Shown here in pieces: positions 1 through 12,186 of a stretch of 64,000 nucleotides of DNA (within the stretch, counting starts at the first letter, position 1; each line of letters starts with the position of its first letter). Location of the stretch: NCBI RefSeq assembly GCF_963675165.1, contig NC_087388.1, positions 124,001 through 188,000 of the forward strand, read 5' to 3'. Below the pieces are notes generated by a model, which worked only from the letters and a program-made list of their open reading frames with translations, was not told where the DNA came from and made no database searches. Made by a program: the position numbers and the translations under genes. The stretch comes from Halichondria panicea. Its lineage: Eukaryota > Porifera > Demospongiae > Suberitida > Halichondriidae.

Positions 1-164
1 TTGGATCGAAGACTTGAGGTCAGCTTTGTACACACTACGGCTTTTTTTGGTAGGGATTCGTTCATTAATAATTGCATTTCGAACTTGTCAATTATTAGGT
101 AAAGATCGTTAACTAAAAATAACACAAAAAAATTCTGTGCAAATGCAACACACACACACACACA

Positions 165-1949
165 CTAGTAAAGGAATGTCTGTATGCTATGTGGTAGGGC
201 AGTTATCTTGAGTGCTTGTTTCTGTCCACCTACATTGATATCCAGGAGCTTGAAGGTGACAGCATCCTGTCCTCTATTCAACACGACCACTACCATTCCA
301 CTGTCAGGAGTGAGGACTGACAGACACTCCAGTGAAGAGTTGTCCACTAAGCTCCACACTCGCACTGAACCACGGGCCAGGAACTTGCTGCAGTCAATAG
401 AACAAACAATTCTATTATAGGTATGCTCAAATCCCAAATTTGAAACGGGCTCCTATTTTCAGAAAAAGGCCACATAATTTATCATTTTCGGGGTATTTTT
501 TGTCAAAAACAAGCCCAAAATAGACTATCGTTTTTAACACATTGTCTGAAAGGCCTCTTTCCAAGCTTCAGAAATCATAAAACGTTATTGGACCAACGGA
601 ATTAAAGTTATGGCCATTCAAAGCCGCTGTATGTAATTGTAATGAGCTGACCTGAAATGTCCCATGTAGTAATAGAAGACCTGAGGATAGATGATCTGCT
701 TGTCAGTGTCTGCTAATAGCATTCCATCAAATCCACACAATTCTGGGCCCTCGCAATTGTTGGGGCCTTTATGATTTGGACCTCCCTGTATGTCTAGGAC
801 GAGGTTCCAGTCTATCCATCCAACCACCCAGTTGTTCAAGTCCCCTATAATGTCATGGGCGTAATGTTCCCCCTTTCCCCACACTGGGTTCGCGGGGTTT
901 TCTTCACGGGCTTCAGTCGCTTCCGTAGCTAGAATTGGTTTGTTTGGGAAGAGGTTGTGAGCCTGGTTGACATTGTCGAACTGATCTCCAGTGTACCAGT
1001 GAATGGCTGTGCCCCACACGTATTTGGCAGCTTCAGCATCGGAGTATATTGTCTGTACCCAGTTCACTACATGGTCTTTATTGTGATCGTATATCAAGAT
1101 GTTTACATCAGGATGGTCTTGGCTCAGTTTAGGCCCAAGATGATCTTTCAGAAAGTCTCTCTCTGCTTCAGGAGTGAAATGCATTGCTTCGTAATTGTGT
1201 GGACAGTATTCTGGTTCGTTTTGAATTGTGATTCCCCAAATATCGACACCTTCAGCTTTGTAAGCAGAGAGAAACTTTGAAAAGTAAAGAGCCCATGTGT
1301 CCCTGTATTGGTCTTTCAATACACACCCTCCTGCACAATCTGTGGGGCAGTACGGACTGTTGTTCTCTTTGAGCCAGTTTGGTGGACTCCACGGGGTCGC
1401 TACAATATACAGGGCATCTCCAGATCCTTTTAAGATGGTGGCATTGGCCTTTTTGATCAGTGGAATGATTTGAGATTTGTCGTGGTCTATAGAGAATTTC
1501 GTTAGGTTTGCATCTCCACTAGTACTGTCGTAGTTGTAGTTCATCAGTGAGAAATCACATGACCCGATGGGCAATCTAGCCATGTTATAGCGTAGGCCCT
1601 GGTCTGAGAAGTACATGTTCAGGACCTGGGCCTGCAGTGTGCTGTTGAGCTTGGAGAATATGAACGATGCAGCATCAGTGAATGCACCACCAAACCCAAT
1701 AATGGTTTGAAATGTACTTGACCTGCAGTTGGGAGAGCTCAATACACTATCACAGGTAACACTTGGGTTGTACTACCTGTTGATGGTGATAACTTGGTCG
1801 AAATGGAAGTCATCCTGAAACTTGAGGTTGCTTTGCTTAGTGAGCCGGTCTGCAGTGCTCTGAGCAGTTCTATACCACTGCATATCAGCAGCCAAGCAGC
1901 CATTGAGGGCTGCAAGGCACACCACAAAGAAGAGAGTCACAGAATTCAT
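165..1949 (-). CDS. GBA: Glucosylceramidase (lysosomal beta-glucocerebrosidase, GH30)
   Basis: Three exons, 1949-1777, 1722-652 and 387-165, join in frame to 488 codons plus stop. The first intron is only 54 bases. The product would hydrolyse glucosylceramide to glucose and ceramide in the lysosome. The start opens with a hydrophobic signal peptide (MNSVTLFFVVCLAALNG). Exon 2 carries the GFGGAFTDAA strand of the barrel, the acid/base glutamate in IQNEPEY and the nucleophile in PILATEATEA. The VVGWIDWNLVL and GGPNH segments match human GBA1. Exon 3 is the C-terminal beta domain (VRVWSL, VVVVLNRG, HSIQTFLY). The region before the barrel is shorter than in human GBA1, so an upstream exon could be missing. 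The gene is head to head with the FITM2-like gene, suggesting a shared promoter of about 370 bases. Family assignment is firm; the exact start is less so. Confidence 0.93.
428..618. repeat. Intronic copy of a dispersed foldback-like repeat (family R1)
   Basis: This stretch of the second GBA intron shares its signature words (cattttc, gtcaaaaa, a run near ccaagcttcagaaatcataaa, then ggaccaacgga and aaagttatgg) with repeats in a COX15 intron (62970-63245) and in protease introns. It is non-coding. It is probably a short non-autonomous element and is diverged from the other copies. Confidence 0.5.
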
Positions 1950-2319
1950 GCTCTCAAGTGAGTCAGCTAGCCAGATATAATTAATGATACTTTGGACAGA
2001 TTTTTTTTATAGCAGCATTACAATTCATGTTACATGTGATAGGAATGCCCTTATTCAGTGATGACCTCATAGGCCTACTCATTCAGGCATTGTCTTCAGT
2101 CTCGTACGATCATGATACTGACTATTGTATCTCTCTGGAGCCATAGATACTGTACTGGAGCATATCACTCAGATCAGAGTGGACACAGCTGCAGAAGGAG
2201 CCCCACCCCCTTATGATGTCATAACTAGACGGTACACATGGTGAACAGGTAAGACATGTAAGAATGTTGTTGAATGTTTATTGACTCCACTGTGTGTTCA
2301 TGTCCCCTGCAGCTTCAAC
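1950..2319. promoter_or_regulatory. Divergent intergenic promoter region with a 5'UTR splice acceptor
   Basis: This 370-base gap lies between the starts of the glucosylceramidase (minus) and FITM2-like (plus) genes and must hold both promoters. A good 3' splice site (ttcatgtcccctgcag) ends eight bases before the FITM2-like ATG, so that gene probably has a spliced 5'UTR. I see no clear TATA box or Inr that would fix a transcription start. Confidence 0.5.
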
Positions 2320-3198
2320 ATGGCAACAGCAAAACTACCCTCTACTACCCCAACAACAAACTACGTCCTCAGACCTCGTTCCCTATCCAGAAAGCTCCTC
2401 CATTATTCGCTACACCTACCAACCCTCACCAAAGCTCTCATCCTCCTCGCCATCGTCCTAGTGGGCTCTACCATTTATGCACTGGACCTCAGCCCGGAAT
2501 CGGCATTTTCAGATCGCCACAACCCTGTCAATGTGTACCTGGTTAAATACAGTTGGGGGTGGACCCTACTAATCATAACACCAGCTGTAATATTATCATC
2601 CTCACTCTATAACGGTCTCAACATAACCAACATTTTCCGTCATTTAAGTCGATTAGTGGTCTCTCATGTTATCTGGTTCTCTGTGACTAGTTTGATTGTG
2701 TTATTGGACAGCAGTGTGGGCAGTTGTGCAGTCAATGAAGTAACTGGCCGACACGAGTGCCTCAAGAAAGGTCACCTCTGGTTGGGTTTCGATATTTCCG
2801 GACATGTGTTTTTGCTCACTTACTGCATATACGTTATCTCCGAGGAATGTGCTAATATAAAACTAGAGATTTGGTACGAATTTCCCGAATTCTTATCACA
2901 TGAAAATGCCGTTACCAATAAACTGAGTCAGAATACCAAAGACACACTTTTGCTGATACACCAGATTAGTAGTTGGATTATAGAGCCTCTGGAGCTACTC
3001 TGCCTCGCGCTGGTGTTGGTCTGGGCCGTGATGGTGGTCTCAACTAGCCTGTATTTTCATACGTTTGCAGAGAAGGTTTTGGGCTACCTCTGTGCTCTGT
3101 TGTCATGGCATTGTACATACAACTGGTTGTATGGACGGAGCAAGTATCTACCATGCCGACCAGATGATGGGTATCTACACCCACTGAGAGCATTGTAG
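2320..3198 (+). CDS. FITM2: FITM2-like fat storage-inducing transmembrane protein (ER acyl-CoA diphosphatase)
   Basis: A single coding exon of 292 residues; human FITM2 has 262. FIT2 proteins are six-pass ER membrane proteins of the lipid-phosphatase type that cleave acyl-CoA and are needed for lipid-droplet budding. Several hydrophobic segments are visible. The signature GFDISGHVFLLTYC carries the first catalytic histidine of the family. A second histidine lies in SLYFHTFAEKVLG, matching the second family histidine, followed by LLSWHCTYNWLY. I chose the ATG at 2320 because a 3' splice site ends just before it and the longer upstream frame has no ATG. The N-terminal 30 residues are basic and Ser/Thr-rich. 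A polyadenylation signal lies about 150 bases after the stop. Confidence 0.93.
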   Translation: MATAKLPSTTPTTNYVLRPRSLSRKLLHYSLHLPTLTKALILLAIVLVGSTIYALDLSPESAFSDRHNPVNVYLVKYSWGWTLLIITPAVILSSSLYNGLNITNIFRHLSRLVVSHVIWFSVTSLIVLLDSSVGSCAVNEVTGRHECLKKGHLWLGFDISGHVFLLTYCIYVISEECANIKLEIWYEFPEFLSHENAVTNKLSQNTKDTLLLIHQISSWIIEPLELLCLALVLVWAVMVVSTSLYFHTFAEKVLGYLCALLSWHCTYNWLYGRSKYLPCRPDDGYLHPLRAL

Positions 3199-3346
3199 TG
3201 AACTATCATGTTCGAACTTATATATTATTATATAGGCTTATTATTTTGGGTTAACTTTATTTATTTTGAATACCTTGACTACAATTGTTTATTTTCTCAG
3301 TGCATTTATTCAAAGTGCAGTCAGTGCATGTGTACAACTCAGCGTG

Positions 3347-3352
3347 AATAAA
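3347..3352 (+). terminator. Polyadenylation signal of the FITM2-like gene
   Basis: A canonical AATAAA lies about 150 bases after the stop on the same strand, with no other plus-strand gene close by. Confidence 0.65.
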
Positions 3353-3425
3353 ATAAGGCCAAACACATAATTATAATCATGTAATCTAATCAAGAGTCAC
3401 AAGACTAGCTATTATAGTGTTCACT

Positions 3426-3758
3426 TCAGTCTGTCTCAGGTGGTTCCACTGAAGTGTCTCCATGCTCCCCACCCACTGACACCTCCACGGAAGTATTCCC
3501 CCCCAGCTGGCTCATATCTATGGCAACGGTGTAGCCGCGATTAGCCGCTGAATTAGAGCGTGTGTTTCTCTCGATGCTGCTTGAAGGCATGGTATTGCTC
3601 CATGAGTATTGTTGGCGACGAGGAATCACAATCTCGTTGCTCTGAGTGTCATCTCCATGCAATGTAGTGAGGTGGTGAGCGTAGGTGAAGTCCTCTTGAT
3701 CAGGTGACTCACATGTGCTGTTCCTAGGTAGTGTTGGGTCTGGGGCCAGGGTGTACAC

Positions 3759-3790
<32 letters not shown>

Positions 3791-6700
3791 TGTGTGTGTG
3801 TGTGTGTGGGTGTGTGTTAATTAGAGCCACTCTGTAACAACATGGAATTCGTTGGAAAGCTATACAGAACGCAATGCAAGTATGTACACTATGCATCTGT
3901 ACTGCACATATTAGAAGACAGTACACACAATCAATTTTAAGGCCATTCCTTGAGTGTAATAGATACTGCTGCATACACAACAGCACTCAGTGGCAGACTC
4001 AGCATTATACCTAATGGCTATAATTGTAAATGAACTCCAATAATGCCACTGGGATACCATACACTGTGACTATATAGGCTGTTACTGACCCAACATGACT
4101 CAATTAAATGATATACATGTACAGTGAAACCTGCCTATAGAAACCACCCTAGGGACAGTAAAGAGGTGGTTTGCTAACACAGGTACAAACACAAACACAT
4201 ACTGGACAGACTTTGGGGGGCCATTAACCTGGCTGTATTATAGAGGGTGGCCACAATAAACAAATTTCACTGTACAGCTAGCTACACACCCATACACTCA
4301 CACTCTCCAGTAGTGACCCTGCCTCCCCCCACACGCACACCCACACACTCACACTCTCCAGTAGTGACCCTGCCTCCCCCCACACGCACACCCACACACT
4401 CACACTCTCCAGTAGTGACCCTGCCTCCCCCCCACATACACACCCATACACTCAAGTAGTGACCCTGCCTCCCCCCACACGCACACCCATACTCACACTC
4501 TCCAGTAGTGACCCTGCCTCCCCCCACGTGCTCCAAGTCTCCCTCATCCTCATCAGGGGAAGCACTGACTTCTCCCATAGACACAGAGCGATTGAAAACA
4601 TGACGTAAGAATCTCGAGTTTCTGAGCCCACTCCGCGAGGAACGGACATAGGAAGAACCCATCAGACCAGACATATTGAGCAGGCTAGAGTCGTTCTCTT
4701 CATCGCTATGGTGAGAATCAGAGGAGCTGAGGTTTCGTGCAAAAGGCCTATCAAGAGGAGGTATAGAAAGACGTGAAGATACATTATCATCATCGTCCGA
4801 GTTGGACCCGCTATCAAGGTCGGACAGAGGTCGCAATCGTGGGTGTACGTGTAGCAGGTTCGTGTACTTTGCCTTAGTCGATATCGGGTTCAGAAACATA
4901 GAGTTTTGATCGGAAGCTTGCGACGTCGGCATCTCAGCCGATGACAAAAACGAATTGTTTGGTGGTGAGGGGAAAGCTCCCTGTGTGGACGAGGGCCTGT
5001 GGTTCAAGTGCGCCTGTTTGGCAGACCATGTTGAATAATCCGGTGAGTCAAGAGTAGGCATCATGCTAGCACCATCGCTGCTGAATGGCGACCAGTGGGG
5101 CAACACTTGCGTCTCTTGGTAGAACTTCTTGCCCTTATTGGCAGGACTGGCGCTTGCCCCAGCACCATCTTGGGTAAGCCGATTCTGTTGGCCATCATCA
5201 TCCTCGCGATCGCTAGAAGATAGAATATCGTCTCCGGACACAGAGTCAAAATCTTGCTCAAAATCAGAGCCCATAGCTTCGTCACCTGACTGCACGTCCG
5301 TGTCATACGAGAGAGTGCAATTCTTTAATAAATCGGACAACACATCGTCAGAAACATCGTTGACATCGCATTTGATCCACGGATTGATAAGCGGCTGTAG
5401 TGCCAGACCTCGAACCCTCGACTGTATTCCCGTTATATCTTTAACGATGTCATCTTGCTGGGAGAGAGCATCGAGGGGATCCCCCTTAATTAGCGAATCA
5501 CACATTTTCTGTAGATTCTCAGAGTCTCCAATTGCCGATGACAACGACCTGTGAGATGTACAATGTATTGTAGGTCAATATTGTCCAAATTCATACAAAG
5601 AACAGTGATTTCTATAATCATCGCTGTATATACGGAATGGAGTATTTCCCTTCAGAGATTGACTAAGAGAAACACATAAAAGGCACACTCTAGTATGCCA
5701 CACACACACTCTAGTACACTACAGTACGCCACACACACACACACAATCACACAATCACCCATCACTCTATCACTGGTAATACAACCTAACTCTTCATTAC
5801 ACTCATTCATTAGACTCACTGCAACTGAGCATTCAAGATATACATCTGCTCATCTGTCCAGGTCCCAATATCCATCAGTAGGGCGTTCCTTTTGCCCTCC
5901 AGTAATCGAATCAACTGATCGAAATATCCCTTCACCTGCCTCTCACATTGATGCCTGTTCTTCTTCAGTCTGCGCTCGGCTCGATTCACAGCTTTCTCTC
6001 CGACATTAAGCTCTTGAAGATTAGCCGTCACGCTGTTCATAGCCACTTGGAGGGCTTCTACAGAGGGTTGAGCCGCCTCCGAGGCAATGGCACAGTCGTG
6101 ATCCTTGTGTTCCCCGTATAGCTGGCAATACGCACACACTAGGTCCCGACAGTACTTACAGTAAACACGTTTCTCGTGGTTATGCTCCGTGCAGAAGTGT
6201 TTCGACGACGCGCTATTTTGTCGGCTGGTTTGATTCTGGTTGGCAGGACGACAGCCGAGGAGTGCAAAGTTCTTTGTGAGTGAGTGAACATCGCGATTAG
6301 TAATGAAATTCATTGTGCTACACGTTGGGCATTTTAGATCATTAGTTAAAGTTGCGAATGATCTAGAGAGGAGTGGTTGACGTCTCACTGTAGTCCATTC
6401 TCGTCCGCCATATCGAATCTGTAGTACCACTTGTTCAAAATCATCCTCATCCTGCTCAGTGTTGAGCAGTCTATCCAGGCATTCTGGAGGTACAGAACAT
6501 GCACGCTCGTATTAGGGTTAGGGTCAGTGTACATAGCGATACTGTACTATCCGGTATTTAGCTTAGTATGGGTACGGGTGGGGATGCTCGTATTAAAATT
6601 ATAGAATGAGATGTGGTGCCGTGATGTCTCATATACGTACATGTACACAGCCGGCCAGCCAGAAATACCCAGATATCTCTAGTTCTACTCCCCTATAAAG

Positions 6701-6922
6701 CTTTCTGTATTGTGTGTTTCTAGTTTATATATTATATTGCATACTGAGTGTAGCGTGTATGCAGGCCTTTACTGTACTAGTACGCTTACCCGTGCAGTAA
6801 GTGTGCCCACACTGAAGTATCCTAGGAATGAGGTTAGCCTCGCTGTCACTGTAGTCCCTGAAGCAGACCGGGCAGATAGGCCCGTTAGAAGGCAGAGCGT
6901 CGTCTCCCACGTTCACAGCCAT
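3426..6922 (-). CDS. TRIM-like RING/B-box/coiled-coil protein with long acidic Ser-rich tail
   Basis: Exons 6922-6790, 6483-5820, 5548-4497 and 3757-3426 join in phase to 726 residues. The RING starts at about residue 16 (CPVCFRDY...CGHTYC) and is completed by KCPTC at about 96. Between its last two metal pairs it has an unusually long insert with an acidic stretch (EQDEDDFEQ). A B-box follows at about 142-173 (CTEH, CKYCRDLVCAYC, HKDHD), then a coiled coil to about 290. The rest is a low-complexity tail rich in Ser, Asp and Glu (SGDEAMGSDFEQDFDSVSGDD), with no NHL, SPRY or filamin domain. It is probably an E3 ubiquitin ligase; the substrate is unknown. The donor of exon 3 lies in a 50-base minisatellite, and the last exon's acceptor abuts a (CA)n tract. 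That makes the 3' third of the model less certain than the RBCC part. Confidence 0.82.
3761..3818. repeat. (TG)n microsatellite at a splice acceptor
   Basis: An interrupted TG tract that reads (CA)n on the coding strand. It ends directly in the CAG acceptor of the last exon of the TRIM-like gene. Confidence 0.9.
4120..4274. mobile_element. Short MITE-like element with TA-flanked inverted ends
   Basis: The left end begins tacagtgaaacctg and the right end finishes caaatttcactgta, an imperfect inverted repeat bounded by TA as in mariner-type MITEs. Its interior (ggtttgctaacacagg, taacctggctgtattatag) recurs at about 11551-11640 in an SLC38 intron. No coding capacity. Confidence 0.6.
4275..4530. 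repeat. About 50-base minisatellite across a 5' splice site
   Basis: Roughly five copies of a unit containing gtagtgaccctgcctccccc followed by cacacgcacaccc and tcacactctcca. On the minus strand each unit recreates the end of exon 3 of the TRIM-like gene and its donor (gagagt|gtgagt). The first copy merges with the exon itself. Confidence 0.85.
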
Positions 6923-7220
6923 TAGGATAGGTCCTGGTTGTCGTAAAGCAGTGCTTGTTTATTAGCCGTAAGACGCTAGCTAGTCAGGGTAATTTCACTT
7001 TTGGTTTAGTTAATAACATTCATAGAAGATGACATCACTACAAGCTAGTGACGTAATAGTAGCATGAGGACACAGTCATAATAATTATTTTATCCCTATA
7101 TGCAAATCGATACACTTCTATAGCTGTACACAGTTCCAAAATAAAGGGATAAAAAATAATCAATTAAGTGCCTCAATCAAAAATAATTATCGAGTGTTTG
7201 TGATACATAAATAAAGAGCT

Positions 7221-7226
7221 TTTATT
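7221..7226 (-). terminator. Probable polyadenylation signal of the ZNRF-like gene
   Basis: AATAAA on the minus strand about 75 bases after the stop codon of the ZNRF-like gene. Confidence 0.5.
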
Positions 7227-7299
7227 TCTCTTACAGAGCAAAAAATTAATCGTTCACACATACAAATACACATGACAAAATATTCAATGGTCCCACAAG

Positions 7300-8482
7300 T
7301 TAGACGCCCTTCATGTCTGGGTGCTCAGGGCAAGTCTGGCTCTTCTTATACCAGCCTCTTATGCAACTGGGAGGGAGGGAATTGGGCAAATGATTATAAT
7401 TATGCAAGAATGCAATACTGAATTGAACACTATTTCAAGAAATGAAATAACGGTGTATACTTTATAGCTTCAATGGAACAATCAAGTGTGCTGCTGGTTA
7501 GTCTCTAGTGTGCACGTGTAAGGCTGGGGATTATACATGTACTAGTACGATGTTAATAGAACTAATGATCATTACCAATACTTACTGTAGATGGTAGACA
7601 CAGAGACATGGCAGTCTTGCAATCTCGTCACCTGCAGAGGAAATAAAGATATTTGTATATTGAATAAGCCAAAAAAGAACACAATCAATTGCAGTAAAGT
7701 GTTTGATATCTCAGAGCCCTATTAATGTGTGTACATATAGTCCACTGCCCACACCTCAACCATTAGCTGCCAGTAATGGCTTCCACCACATCGCATGACA
7801 ACACCCGGCAACTAAAGAACAGCCATGTATTATAAGTGAGAGATAATGGCTTTACCAATCATTGCTCTACCTACTCTACCATGCACCTACCAGTCTCCAT
7901 GCTCTACCTACTCTACCATGCACCTACCAGTCTCCATGCTCTACCTACTCTACCATGCACCTACCAGTCTCCATGCACCTACCAGCCTCCATATCATCCA
8001 GGCAGATACTGCACTCCCCAGCATCTTGAAGCAGTTTGTCCTCTGTGGGAAACAAAATAATTCAAAGTCCAAAATCAAAACACGAGGCCTCATGCAAAGT
8101 CAGAGATGTACATGTACATCAGTATAATTAAGGTACCATTGAATTGTACTCTTGGTCTCTGTGAGCATGCAGGGATGTGGTCCTCCAGCTCAGAGGAAGG
8201 GAACTCTTTGAAACACAATGGACACTTCACATCTACACAGACAAAGATGTATTGTATAATTGTGTCCAAGGAAACAGACAGTTGGTATGTAGAGAAGGTG
8301 TAATGGGAGGACGTCCTGGCAGACATATTGCCTGAGGGTTCCTGGAATGTGTAGCTCTATCAGCACAAACAAAAAAGGTACAAGTACTCGCACATTGAGC
8401 AGCTGTTAAAGCAGTGTATACATACATACATGCATACCTGTACCAAGCTGTAACCCTACACCCACCCACACACGCACGCACG

Positions 8483-8545
<63 letters not shown>

Positions 8546-8556
8546 CCACACCCACA

Positions 8557-8591
<35 letters not shown>

Positions 8592-8600
8592 ACACCCACA

Positions 8601-8634
<34 letters not shown>

Positions 8635-9503
8635 AACAGTCTACATACGTACATCTACTAGAGTGAACTTTAATAAACATATTGGCTAAGTAGTTCACTG
8701 TATAAATAAACTTTCAGAGTCTGACACAATGAAATTATGAAAGTGACAACATGTAACTCAATACCAGTGACAGATAAGGAACACCGACAGTCTAAATATT
8801 TGTAGATGGTTAGGTAATGGATTCCCCCACCATGGTTGCTTGGGAAGGATACACATGACCGAGAAGTGACACTTTGTGGTAGGAAGTCTTAATTAACAAG
8901 AAAGCTGTTACTTTATTTATCATCACCTGTATAACACATTATATTCTGATACCACGACTCACTTGGCACTGGCGGTCTGAGGAACAGGAGTGGGTGTCTG
9001 AGTCTGTGGCTCCGTCTCCCACTACTACTACTGCCACCGTGGTGTTGTCTTCTCCTCCTCTCCGTCCTATCAGATCCTGGCTCTTCTTGCTGTACTCCCT
9101 CTGAGCTTCTTCGTGAGTCTAACCTCAGACTGTGTAGAGTTGACAGCAACTGCTCTAAATCATAGTCATTGAATTCTCTTAGCGAGTGAGCAGGTGGGTG
9201 TGGCTCTCTTCTGGTTGGACGGCTGTCTGGTGATGGTGTGTGGTGTGGTCGAGGTGGGGGAGGGGGTGGTGGTGCATGGGCGTGTCGTGTGGTGGGTGTG
9301 GGGTCGACTCTTAGCCATTCGTCGGAGTCATCACTACTCTGTGTTACAGTGTTGCTTTGATATACGCGTCTGTGTTGGTGTTGTCTAACAGAGGAGGAGT
9401 GTTCACGAGGCGCACTCAACGACTGTGTCCTCTCTGGGCGGTATAAGGAGGAAGGTGGCAGACCAATGGTAGAGTGGGTCTCCTGAGACTGACTCCCTCC
9501 CAT
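7300..9503 (-). CDS. ZNRF1/2-type N-myristoylated zinc-and-RING-finger E3 ubiquitin ligase
   Basis: Five exons, 9503-8963, 8232-8137, 8042-7983, 7631-7586 and 7366-7300, join in frame to 269 residues (human ZNRF1 has 227). The protein starts MGGSQS, equivalent to the MGGKQS myristoylation signal of ZNRF1/2. Residues 7 to about 175 are a disordered Ser/Pro/Arg/His-rich region with a polyproline run. At about 182 comes the single zinc finger (CPLCFKEFPSSELEDHIPAC), then the RING (CSICLDDMEAGDEIARLPC, LCVYHLHCIRGWYKKS) and the family's closing CPEHP. This architecture is specific to ZNRF1/2, which act on endosomal and plasma membranes. The four C-terminal exons are very small. The exon 3 donor is repeated in a downstream minisatellite. 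Confidence 0.9.
7862..7985. repeat. 37-base minisatellite copying a 5' splice site
   Basis: Three near-perfect copies of a unit containing ctctaccatgcacctaccag and tctccatg. On the minus strand each unit reads ggagactg|gtaggtgcatgg, almost identical to the exon 3 end and donor of the ZNRF-like gene (ggaggctg|gtaggtgcatgg at 7983). Confidence 0.88.
8466..8632. repeat. (CA)n microsatellite
   Basis: Long CA tract with short CCCACA and CTCACA interruptions, inside the first intron of the ZNRF-like gene. The overlapping long frames on both strands are translations of this repeat, not genes. Confidence 0.95.
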
Positions 9504-9856
9504 TATGCTAGTACTGTGTCACTGTCACCTCTAGCTTATTCTGAGCATGTCTTCTCTCCTGGGATAAAAAAAACAGCTCATAAAAACAGTTTAGATTGAG
9601 TCTAATACAAATTATTATAGCATGATGTTTTTATTAAAGCTCTCCCTGTGCTCTACGTACAGCATGCTCTATGGATTGAGTGGTGATAAACTTACAATGA
9701 TCTCTTTAGCTCAGTACTAGTAGTCTTTCTTTATATGTTCACACTGCATGCCCACACTTTGTTATTTCAGAGCCAATTAATTTCAATATTTCACATAACT
9801 TTAATGCACCGCATAAATAGAAACATAAACTGTAACCGCACACACACACACACACA

Positions 9857-10534
9857 CTAAATCAATTTACTATCAAGCAGAATCGTGTACACTAAACTGT
9901 TTCCAAATATGAAACTGCCAATGACAATAATAAAACAGCCGTAGGCAACAAAAAAAGTTTTCTTGACGTGGGAATGCGTTTTCGAGGACAATGCAAACTG
10001 AATGATCATCATACCTGCAGACAACAATAACAATGGATTATGGGAAATGAGGGGGAAATATCAGAGACACTTGTTACTAACCTGGGAACACGAATATGAA
10101 GGTGGCAGCCAGTCCTCCAGTCAGACTGACCACATTAGATATCTGCTCCACTAGTATGGCCAGCGCGAGAGTGATGACAAACCATATAAGACTCTCAATC
10201 CTCAGCCGTGCCCACTTGTACTTGTCATGACTGATACTCAACCGACACACACGAAACAGCTTCACCAATATGGAGTCCAGGGGAGTTCTGTGTGAGCAGC
10301 AAACAAAGGAAGAAGCACACTTTGAGGGTTAGGGTTAGGGTTAGGGATAGCATTGACAAGCACTTTGATCATAATAGATAACCACACATAAAAGGATGTT
10401 CAGATGTGCACTTCTATTGTACGTGTGTATAAGCACATGACATCACATGACATCACATGACATCACACAACAACCAGAGAATGAGCAGTACTACCATAGA
10501 CAGCATGCTGCAAGCCTTGGTAGATCAGAAGCTC

Positions 10535-10574
<40 letters not shown>

Positions 10575-12117
10575 GCTAAACCAACTTCAATGAACTTGTG
10601 AGCATATTCTATATTAAATAGAGCATCTTGATGGGTCATGTGATTAAGCTATATATACCTTCCACAGAATGTTAGGATGGGGTAAGAGGTAACCATGACG
10701 AGGGCTAGTAGACCTCGTGCCACGTCCACTAGTATATCCTTATTGCAGTAGTTGCGCAGAATATCCGATTGTATACAGGTACCGGGGACAAAGGTCAGAT
10801 AGCCAAAGGTCCCAGTGAGGGTATAAACGACGAAACAGATGAGGACAGCAAATACAATAATAAAGAAGAATCTCTTAACAGTGCGCTTCTTGAGACCCAC
10901 ATAGATGGGAATGGACGACACATGACACTACAAGGGAAGGAATTATTATCACCTAACTAGGCGGCAAGATCGTGATGTCATACATTACTGTGTGTGATGT
11001 CATACATTGTGATATTATTATTGCAGGGTCGATAGCACTTGCCAAGGTGTGTACAGTAGTAAGGTACCTGGTAGCCAAAGCAGATGAATGGAATAGCATT
11101 GACAACATCAGGCCAGGATCGCGAACAATGGCTACAGGAGGAAAATAGATATCATCATAATTATCACTGGTGGAGTTTAAGGTCTAATTATATCTCGAGC
11201 TCACACTTGAGTGGTGGATACTTCACAATCGGTTGTACCAATGAAGTGTCTAGTTGTCACGACAGCAGCTATGTAGAAACAGCAGAGAACAGCAAGGAAA
11301 CTGTTGATGAAAATAATTATCATATTAAGTGGTGCAATAAACCTTATACATGTGCCGTACCTTGTGTAGCTGAGGACACCGATCTTCTTGAAGAACAGCC
11401 ATGGTAGTATGAAGACACACGCTACTATGGCTATTATGAATCGTCTGTCAACGTAGAAACTGCTTTTGATGTGATTAGTTTCGTTTGCAGTGAGGTTCAG
11501 AGATTGGATTATGCCAGAGGACACTGTGTGTGTGTGTGTGGGGGGGGGGGGTGGTCTGCTAACACAGGTCTAAACACATGCTATGGAGACTTTTAACCTG
11601 GCTGTATTATAGAGGGTGACGCTACAATCTGTAAATTACCAACATGTTTAGTGAGCTAGATACAGCACTTTCCTCTAGTTGGTCTCCCACACTCACTATC
11701 CTCTAGTTGGTCTCCCACACTCACTATCCTCTAGTTGGTCTCCCACACTCACTATCCTCTAGTTGGTCTCCCACACTCACTATCCTCTAGTTGGTCTCCC
11801 ACACTTACTATCCTCTAGTTGGTCTCCCACACTCACTATCCTCTAGTTGGTCTCCCACACTTACTATCCTCTAGTTGGTCTCCCACACTCACTATCCTCT
11901 AGTTGGTCTCCCACACTTACTATCCTCTAGTTGGTCGCCCACTATGACCAGGTAGGTTATGTTGGAACCAAAACAGAAGGCCAATAGACAGATCTCAGCT
12001 ACTAACTTGACCACAGGGCCACACACCGCCTCCACTGTGTCCTCATAGGTAGTCTTGTGCTTCAACTCAGCACCATAGGCTAGGACTAGTACACTGGATA
12101 TAACAAACACCAGTAGT

Positions 12118-12186
<69 letters not shown>

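Noticed and set aside
957-1280. Plus-strand 107-codon frame
   Set aside because: Antisense of the glucosylceramidase barrel exon.
5129-5554. Plus-strand 141-codon frame
   Set aside because: Antisense shadow of the Ser/Asp-rich exon 3 of the TRIM-like gene.
8233-8689. Overlapping frames on both strands of 82-122 codons
   Set aside because: They translate a (CA)n/(TG)n microsatellite and intron sequence (runs of CVCV or HTHT), with no domain and no splice logic.
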